Source of the DNA: Sweltsa coloradensis
Lineage: Eukaryota > Arthropoda > Insecta > Plecoptera > Chloroperlidae
Direction of reading: 5' to 3'
Length of the DNA: 64,000 nucleotides
NCBI GenBank assembly: GCA_024449915.1
Contig: JAMZAV010003101.1
Coordinates: 1-64,000, forward strand
The notes under the pieces were generated by a model. It had not been told where the DNA came from. It saw nothing but the letters and a program-made list of their open reading frames with translations, and did not search any database. The first letter of the stretch is position 1, and each line of letters starts with the position of its first letter. The position numbers were made by a program, and so were the translations under genes. Below, one piece after another: positions 56,818 to 64,000 of this stretch.

Positions 56818-58408
56818 GGAGTAAGGAAGTGGTCGAAACTCATCATGAGCAACCATTGGCAAAGTCTTTTGTGTGTAGTGATAAACCCAACTCAGGCAAC
56901 AAACAGCAAGAAAGAAGTCTGGCAACTCTACGAACTACAGTGATACCTATTGCAGGGGCTGTTGTTACTCCACTGGACTCTAACCCGGAAAGTAGTTGCA
57001 CTCCTAGTGATAAGCAACGACTGCTAATTATGTACACAAACATTCAGTGCCTACGTAACAAGGTCGATGAACTAGAATCATACACTTTATCCCAACCTTG
57101 TGATATAATCTGCTTGTCGGAACATTGGTTGACGGAAGAACAGGTCCCTAGTGTGCACATACTAGGGTACAATCTGGTAAGCTGTTTTTGTCGAAAAGAA
57201 TTAAAAAACGGTGGAACTTTAATCTTTGCTAAAGATGGCCTGCAAGCTAAAAAGCTGGATAGCTTTGATAAGTTGTGTACAGAAAAAGTGTTAGAGTGCA
57301 GTGCCATAGATTTTTATTCAGAGTGTGGAAGGTTTTTAATTGTTTGTATATACAGGTCGCCATCGTCGAGTTTCGATATTTTTTATAACAAGTTACAAGA
57401 AATCTTAAAAATGATAACATTAAAAAAGTGTAAATCAATAATTTGCGGAGATTTTAATGTGAATTTTGCTGAAAATCATCCTCATAGTAATTCTGAAACA
57501 GATCTGTTTTTATCTGAAAACTTTAAAGCCTCTGTCACCGTGCCAACGAGGATCTCAAAAACTTGCAGCACGTGCATAGACAATATTTTTTCAAATATTG
57601 AAAGTGACATATCTGAAACCGATGTTTGTGACTATTCTGTCAGACCACTGTATAATTAGGCATGCTGTGAAGTTAAAAGTAATGCCTATTAGAGAAGGTA
57701 CTGATAAAGAAACGAGACAATTTAGTAATCATAATATTTACAAATTCATCGCTTACATGAGGGAGGTTAATTGGGAACCTGTTTTGCTTTAACATGTGTA
57801 AATATTATGTTTGATTCATTCATGAGTATATTTATGCAAGTGTTTAATCGAGCATTCCCCTTAAAAAAAGTTAAAGAAACCGTTAAAACAAAAGGAACTT
57901 GGTATAAGACTTGTATTCACTGTCACTGCTGGTAAAAAATGCATATTTAAAATCCAAGGGGCCAAAAAGATGTAATTTAGATATTTCGTATTACCTAGAA
58001 ATTAAAAAATTGTACAGAAATAGTATTATGGAGGCCAAGCGAATTTACTTTGAGAACTATCTGGCTAATGCTAATAACAAATCTAAAGCCGCATGGGATG
58101 TTATTAATACTTATTCTGGCGGTAACAGGAGGTCACCCTTGGACATAAACATAACAAACGATTCAACCCTTATTACTTCGCAGGAAATGGTAGCAGATAT
58201 GTTCAACAAGCATTTTGGCACTAGTGTGGCTGAATTGAGAAAGTCACTGCCGTCGAATAACAGCACCGCAAATGTGTACAATAAACCTGGCACATACAAT
58301 ATCCAACCTAAATCTACAAGAGTCCATACTCCGATCAATGCCATGTTTCTCAGGCCTATGCGAAAACAAGAGTTTTATGATATTGTGGACAAAGTTAGTA
58401 AGAATTGT
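56818..58408 (+). pseudogene. LINE ORF2, endonuclease and linker
   Basis: The frame to 57659 is open and carries apurinic-type endonuclease motifs: YTNIQCLRNK, SEHWL (catalytic glutamate), CIYRSPSSS and ICGDFNVNF. A frameshift near 57640 moves the final SDH motif into the frame 57598-57792. After more breaks, 57911-58462 gives the linker before the RT (SKAAWDVINTYSGGN, MFNKHFG). A SINE-A interrupts at 58409. No ATG precedes the endonuclease until about 57029, so the natural start is unclear. Confidence 0.85.
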
Positions 58409-58765
58409 AGTTTATTTGGATTTAAGGACGCGCAACCGTTAGGTCATAATGCACCACTCTAGCTAAGGGGGGTGGAGGAGTGAGCCCAGCTGGCAGAACC
58501 AGCCAGGTTAAGGGGAGGAAGGGGGGTTTCTCACGTCGCGTCGTCATCGTCTTTGTCATCGTTCGTTGTGTCATTGTCATCGTCGCACGGGAGGTCGTCA
58601 AGGGAAGGGGCAAGGTCCCCGACGACGATTGCCAGAGCTCGCCTCTAGTTTGGGAGTAAGATACTCCGCTCTACTAGCTGATGTTTGCGAGTGGACTTTT
58701 CTCTGAATCGCCTTTACGATTACAGAGCCATGCTCTGGGCCAATCTACCGGGCCCAGACGGGGGC
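58409..58765 (-). repeat. SINE-A inside LINE ORF2
   Basis: Full-length copy with small deletions, from TTTATTTGGATTTAAGG to GGCCCAGACGGGGG. The LINE reading KVSKNCS stops at its left edge and LDSIPCNILK resumes at its right edge. Confidence 0.85.
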
Positions 58766-60218
58766 TTAGATAGTATTCCTTGTAATATCTTAAAACATTG
58801 AGCGTTGACATTGCAGTTCCACTCATACACATGTTAATGATCATTATTCAGGCAAATTCCAGATGCTTTAAAAAAAGCTAAATGCGGTCCCTATATTTAA
58901 GAAAGGTGACAGAACTAAGTTAAGTAATTATCGTCCTATATCATTACTTTCTGTGTTTTCAAAGATTTGAACTGCTATGCGTAATAGATAATCTCTTTTC
59001 TTGACAGTCATTCGCTATTAACGAGAGCCTGCAGCATGGTTTTGTGAAGGGAAGTCCACTACGACAGCACTGTGTGATATTATCTCTCATGTAATTGAGG
59101 CCATTGACAAACGCAAACACGTGATAGGTTATTTTATGACTATCTAAAGCATTTGACAGTGTCATCATCGAAATGCTTCTTAAAAAACTTGAACACTGGG
59201 AATTGCGGGGAAACTCATTCCTGGATAAATCGTACCTAGAAGATCGTAGCCAAATTGTTTGTATATCTGGTAAATTAAAACAACTTTTTCAAAAGAAGTG
59301 AACGTTAAGTTTAGGCGTACCGCAAGGCTCGGTGCTATCACCTTTGTTTTTTATCGTTTTCATAAACGACTTGACAGATTCGGTAAATATGGGTAAAGTT
59401 ACTCTATATGCAGATGATTCGAATGACTTAATTAGTAACTTTGATCTGAGTCGTTGTATTCTGAAAGCAGGCTGGCTGCTAATCAAATGGTTTGTATGGT
59501 GTGATGATAATGAACTTTTTATTAATGCTGATAAAACATTGTGATGCAGTTTAAAACAAAACAAAAAAATATTGACAGAAGTCCTCTGTTTATATTAAAT
59601 CTCATTTATTGTTGAAGTTGATGTGACTAATTGTCTTGGTGTTTTTGTGACAAGTGCTGGACTGGGGCATACACATTAATTATGCGAGTAAAAACTTGCA
59701 GGAGGATGTTACCTTATTAAAAGACTGATGGATGTATGCAGTCTACGTGTTGTCAAATTAGTTTACTTTGCATATACCAGTCCAGACTACAGTATGGGAT
59801 TGTCTGCTGGGGGTTGTCACCCCACACCATTAGACTTTTTAGACTACAAAAAAGGGCTGTACGGTATATGTCCCATGTAGCAGTTATGCCCACTGCAGGG
59901 AGTTATTTAAAGACCTAGAGATTTTAACTTTGCCCTGCCTGTACATTTACAATGCAATTTATATGTTTTAAATAATGACAAGCTAACAACGATAACGGTG
60001 ATTGCCATGACCATTTGTACTAGGAACAGAGACAATTTTAAAATTGGAGAGCATCACCTAAACCTATCTTGTATGCGACCTGATATCTCAGGCGCTAAAT
60101 TATATAACAAGCTGCCCAAATACTTAAAGAAGAACAATGTGATAAGTTTAAGAATGAACTGAAGAGATTTTTAACTAACAATCCGTTTTATTCTGTCAAT
60201 GAATACCTGACATCTTAA
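58766..60218 (+). pseudogene. LINE ORF2, reverse transcriptase and C-terminus
   Basis: The RT is readable over several frames: LDSIPCNILK, then SLGVPQGSVLSPLFF and KVTLYADDSN (catalytic YADD near 59407), then LFINADKT. The C-terminus gives AKLYNKLPKYLKK and FYSVNEYLTS with a stop at about 60218. There are at least eight stops or shifts. Together with 55581-58408 it forms a nearly complete element of the CR1/jockey group. Confidence 0.85.
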
Positions 60219-60334
60219 ATCTTTGTTGACTTGTTTTTATTGTATTGTATTGTAGTGCCTTCTCTTTGTGTGTTATATTGTTGACCTGTCCAATATCATT
60301 GTAATGATCAATTAAGGACCAATAATATATTATA

Positions 60335-60376
60335 TATTATTATTATTATTATTATATTATTATTATTATTATTTGT
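60335..60376. repeat. (ATT)n microsatellite at LINE 3' end
   Basis: Short TAT/ATT repeats about 120 bp after the ORF2 stop; may mark the LINE's 3' end. Confidence 0.8.
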
Positions 60377-60930
60377 TTTTTTTTATTTTTTTGTTGTATG
60401 CACAGGCAATTAAATAATAACTATATTCTGTTTTGTTTGTTCTTGGCTTGCCTGTGTTAGTTTAAATTCGAGTTTTTCAGGTGTAAACGAAATGGTTTTA
60501 GATGCTGACCTACAGAGGTTACGCTTGCCTAGGAAAGTTTACTGTCAGGTGGAGTCAGAGTTTTTTTTTCTCTTTTATTCATATTGTATGTCAAAGGTAA
60601 ATCTGTGCTATGGTTGTCGATATGAACGTGGAATTCTAAGTTGTTTTTTTTCTATCTTGTTTTTTTTTGTAGTTTTTATCAGCTAGATTTTAGCTATAGT
60701 TATCCTTGGTATGGTATTGGAGGTTTGTGCGTGTCGTATGGGGGTATTGAACTGGTTGATGTCGTCGGGGAGGATACTTCGGGAGGATGAAGAGTAGCGG
60801 GAAGAGGATTCAAGAGGATGAAGAGAGAAGATCTGGGCAAGAGGATGGAGATTGCGACTTGGGGAATAATTCCTTGAGAAGCCCGTTATTACCTTTTAAA
60901 TGATCAGAGTCGATCATTTGGAAGATGGAC
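60377..60930. other. Unassigned stretch
   Basis: A 64-codon plus frame at 60492-60686 is phenylalanine-rich from T runs. A GAGGATGAAGAG-type purine tract lies at 60770-60860. No known element. Confidence 0.4.
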
Positions 60931-60935
60931 CGGGG

Positions 60936-61260
60936 ATGTCATGTAACAGGGTAGTTTACCCTTGTTACTAGTTTTACCATAAGGATGGTTTCAGTCTCCT
61001 GGTGTTATGGTTGTCACCTGTCGCAATCTCTGTAAACAACGAATGTTTTGGTTGCTTACATAGGAATGTGGCGACTATGTAAACGTATGACGATAATTAT
61101 TAAACAGTTACGTTCGTGTTGTTTTTTGGAAGAATGCGAACGTAGTTCAACAAGTTGACAAGGATTATTTAATGAGGCCACGAGGGGAGTTTCCATACCT
61201 TACATCTTGAAGACGATGGTGGGAGTTAGGGGAAGACACGTGTTTGGCGACCAGACATGG
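60936..61260 (+). repeat. Possible LTR and primer-binding site
   Basis: TGTCATGTAACAGGG near 60936 resembles the start of an LTR. TTTGGCGACCAGACATGG near 61244 resembles the sequence after an LTR in Gypsy or BEL elements. No second LTR, gag or pol was found. This is only a suggestion. Confidence 0.3.
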
Positions 61261-61536
61261 AAGAATCCAGGAGGGGACGAGAGAGGGGGTGCTGACTATG
61301 GACTTGAGCCTCATGGGAGGGGAGAGTGCGAGGAGTCATGGGTTCGAGGCTTGGTGGTGACCAAAGGGCGAGCGGATCGGGGAGTTGTAATTCGGCTTGC
61401 ATGAAGACTAGGTGTCTTCTGCCGACCCGAGGACCAACCCAAACGATTAGATCATCACCGGGACTAGGTGTCCGTACTGAGTAATCACCTAAGAGAATCG
61501 CAAGCTGAGGAGACGAAGTTAAGAGTGCTCGTCACG

Positions 61537-61690
61537 CTTCGACGTCCGCTAACACCACCGACGCCCAACGACGTCAACGCCCGCCGACGCCTACCGACGC
61601 CCTCCGACGCTTACGGCCGCCGACGCTCACCAACGACCACTGACGACCAGCTACAACCGACGACGTCCGACCAGGGGGGTCCTACGGCCG
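61537..61690. repeat. GC-rich minisatellite, CCGACGCC-like
   Basis: About twelve degenerate units of 9-12 bp, such as ACCGACGCC and CCGACGCTTACGG. An open frame across it (61468-61716) is Pro/Thr/Arg-rich and is a product of the repeat. Confidence 0.65.
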
Positions 61691-62587
61691 CAACGACTCC
61701 TCCATACCAGGGTTAGGGTGAGGGTAAGCCTAGAGCTCACGTTAACTAATAAGTCATAGAGAAACGGGGTTGAATCCACGTTCCACGATAGCCGTACATG
61801 GATGAGCTGATGACCAGAGTGGGTCTATATGCATGATACAGTGTGTCTCTTTGGTTGAATCTGGTGTTTAATTGTGTTCAGAACCTAACTCTAATCCACA
61901 TCCTGGAACCACCTATCAGCTTTCCTGGTCACTAAATGGTGAGTGTAACAATCAACATCAAACCGGCTACGCCCCAGATATAAGCCTACCGCTGATTCAA
62001 CATCAATCAGCAGTTGTTTGGCGGTATTTTTTACCGATTTGTACCGCCAAACGAAAAAATTCGCAGGAAAGACAATTGTTAAAATAAATCTGTTTTCTCT
62101 CAGTCAGTCCAAAGAAAAACAGTTGAAAATTAATGTCACAAAAGCACAACACCCTACGTTGAATGGTGTGCCCTGGCGAATTGAAGTTTGAAATTATTTT
62201 GAGGTGGCTATATGGCCGTGTACCGGATCAGAAAAATTTGGAAAAAATATTTTTGATTTTCTAAAATAGCCATGTTTCAAAGCCATTCACTATAATTTGA
62301 CTTAGTAGCATATTTTGGAAAATAGAAAAACGCGGTGGAATAGCCTTAAACATTTAATTCATTCATCAATTCAAATAAATACAACGAATATGTTTCGGAA
62401 CTGACAGTAAATAAATGATGAATAGATAAATAAATAAATCGCCTAGAGCTCTGTCCCAATTAACTTGATCATACATGATGAATTGTGGACTTACTTAGAT
62501 GAATGCAGCGAGATACAGTTTTGTGGGCGCTAATGTGAAAGTTTGGTTATATCACTATCACCGTCCACCTGGAGAAATATTGTTGGA
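61691..62587. other. Unassigned stretch with a hairpin
   Basis: GTTTGGCGGTA at 62016-62026 and its exact reverse complement at 62042-62052 form an 11-bp stem with a 15-nt loop. No coding signal was seen. Confidence 0.4.
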
Positions 62588-62955
62588 TGGGTTTATGTGG
62601 ATTAAGGACGCGTCAACCGTTAGGTCATAATGCACCACTCTAGCCTAAGGGGGAGGGGGGGGAGGAGACGCCCATGCTGGTCAGAACCAGCCACGAGTAG
62701 GGGGAGGAATGGGGGTTCTCACGTCGCGGTCGTCATTGTCTTTGTCAGCGTTCGTGGTATCATTGTCATCGTCGTCGGGGAGTTCGTCAATGGGGACAAG
62801 ATCCACGACGACGATTGCCAGAGGTCGCCTCTATTTTCGGGGAGTAAAAACCCTTCATACTAGCTGATGTTTGCGAGGTGGACTTTTCTCTTGAATCGCC
62901 TTTTACGATTAGCAGAGCCATGCTCTGGGCCAATTCTACCCCGGGCCCAGACGGG
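62588..62955 (-). repeat. SINE-A, full length
   Basis: GTGGATTAAGGACGCGTC through CTACCCCGGGCCCAGACGGG. Confidence 0.85.
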
Positions 62956-63105
62956 CCTGGGTCGTCAAGGAAGGGGGCAAGGTCCCCGACGACGATAGCC
63001 AGAGCTCGCCTCTATTTTTACGGAGAAAAATACTACCCTATACTAGCTGATGTTTGCGAGGTGGACTTTTTTTCTTGAATCGTCATTCGCGATTAGCAGA
63101 AACTT
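62956..63105 (-). repeat. SINE-A head half, tandem to previous copy
   Basis: It repeats the block from GGTCGTCAAGGAAGGGG to GATTAGCAGA directly after the full copy, as if the head half were duplicated in tandem. Confidence 0.75.
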
Positions 63106-63945
63106 GCTTTGAAAGTTGAAGAGTGGTTGACAAAGTTGTTATGTTGGGAAAACAATTTCGAGCTGTCTGCTCTTCGTTGGGACCACTATACAACAGAACA
63201 GATACAAATTAACGATACACGAATAAAACAAATTTCATAAATATATCAAATATAGTTGTCATAACAAAACAAAACAAATATTTGTATGATGACATTGCTA
63301 ACATGAATATTGACGTAGATAAATAACACAGACTAGGAAAACGCTCAGTTGGACGCGTGTGGAGCGAGCACCGGTACGTGCAACATGACCCGAGTACGAC
63401 ATTCCCATAAGGCCCACCACACAGTGTAGGCCTAACTGGATATTGACATTGTACACCAACATCTTTGCATTGTACTAATTCACGTCATGCCTTCTAAAGT
63501 GTATCTTTGTATCTTCACTGCCTCCTTCATTTTTAACTTCATTTTTCGAATTATGATTACCAATAAGTCTTTAACGTCTTCACCGATTTAGCTGAAAATT
63601 TAAATAGGAGAGAATGTTGTACTTATTAACCCTGCAAAATTTCATAACGATCGGAACATTTTTTTTTATTATTATTATTATTATTTTTTTTTTTATAACC
63701 AACGATCGGATTTTGTTCAAAAACTATACAGCAACCCGCCTAGGTGGTATGTACATGTGTAAAAAATTTCAGGTCGATCAGAGAAACGGTGCGACCTGTA
63801 TCGAAGCAGTAACAGAAAAAAAAAAAAAAAAAAACAGACATTCGAGCCATAAGAGTCAAGTGGAGACGCTCGCTACGCTCGCTCAATAACCTTTTCTACG
63901 CTACGCCCGACTCGGGTTGAAGCGGGAGTCTTCAGTACGCCATCG
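63106..63945. other. Unassigned stretch, weak LINE trace
   Basis: KVEEWLTK and NNFELSALRW on the plus strand at 63110-63180 resemble the LINE RT region after the catalytic block, but too little remains to be sure. An (ATT)n tract lies at 63658-63700 and an A run at 63819-63836. Confidence 0.3.
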
Positions 63946-64000
63946 AAGACGACAAGAGAAACTAGGGCGCTTCAACCGGTAAGGTCATACTGCACCGCCT
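63946..64000 (-). repeat. LINE-I 3' end, cut by window edge
   Basis: GACGACAAGAGAAACTAGGG and the core, with GTCATACTGCACCGCCT at the window end. Confidence 0.7.

Noticed and set aside
61468..61716. 82-codon frame rich in Pro, Thr and Arg
   Set aside because: It is the minisatellite read in one frame.

Overview
The window looks like a repeat-packed piece of an animal nuclear genome, most likely an arthropod. The evidence is the mix of elements: an I-clade LINE with a ribonuclease H domain, a jockey-type LINE with a zinc-knuckle ORF1, two other LINE types, three Penelope-like (PLE) families with GIY-YIG endonucleases, several tRNA-headed SINEs, and two large foldback elements. The species cannot be named from the sequence. 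No prokaryotic operon, CRISPR array, rRNA or intact tRNA gene was seen. Nearly every readable coding stretch is a broken retroelement. The one likely host gene is a trypsin-like serine protease on the minus strand at 48.1-49.2 kb, in sequence full of homopolymer runs and frame breaks.

Names used here. SINE-A is a repeat of about 390 bp with at least 26 whole or partial copies. LINE-I is an I-clade LINE seen mostly as 3'-end fragments, about 20 of them. SINE-B is a tRNA-headed repeat. FB1 and FB2 are foldback elements. PLE-1, PLE-2 and PLE-3 are Penelope-like families. All SINE-A and LINE-I copies that I found lie in one orientation (element sense on the minus strand). The two families share a core of about 35 bp near their 3' ends, as expected of a SINE that borrows a LINE's reverse transcriptase.

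Layout. 0-7.6 kb: SINE-A, LINE-I and SINE-B pieces and two PLE-2 fragments. 7.73-11.59 kb: FB1, with arms built of about 148-bp tandem units, inserted in a SINE-A copy. 12.2-16.2 kb: three PLE-1 copies, two of them head to head, each ending in a hammerhead-like core. 16.3-22.8 kb: SINE and LINE-I fragments with little unique sequence. 22.9-26.0 kb: a LINE whose ORF starts with a 2A-like motif, split by a 5'-truncated antisense LINE. 26.1-27.8 kb: a jockey ORF1 tail and another LINE RT/C-terminal remnant. 28.0-31.3 kb: an internally deleted jockey element carrying a SINE-A with a 10-bp target-site duplication. 32.5-40.2 kb: SINE-A and LINE-I copies, including two ribonuclease H remnants. 40.21-44.0 kb: FB2, inserted in LINE-I with a 7-bp duplication and holding a PLE-3 fragment at its centre. 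44-48 kb: mostly unassigned. 48.1-55 kb: the noisy segment with the protease exons. 55.0-55.6 kb: an array of FB1-type units. 55.6-60.4 kb: a nearly complete LINE with a PHD-like finger in ORF1, interrupted by a SINE-A. 60.4-64 kb: a possible LTR piece, a GC-rich minisatellite and more SINE-A.

The region reads as a layered insertion record: SINE-A into LINE-I, jockey and PHD-LINE; FB1 into SINE-A; FB2 into LINE-I; one LINE into another. All functional calls come from reading translations by eye; no database search was run.
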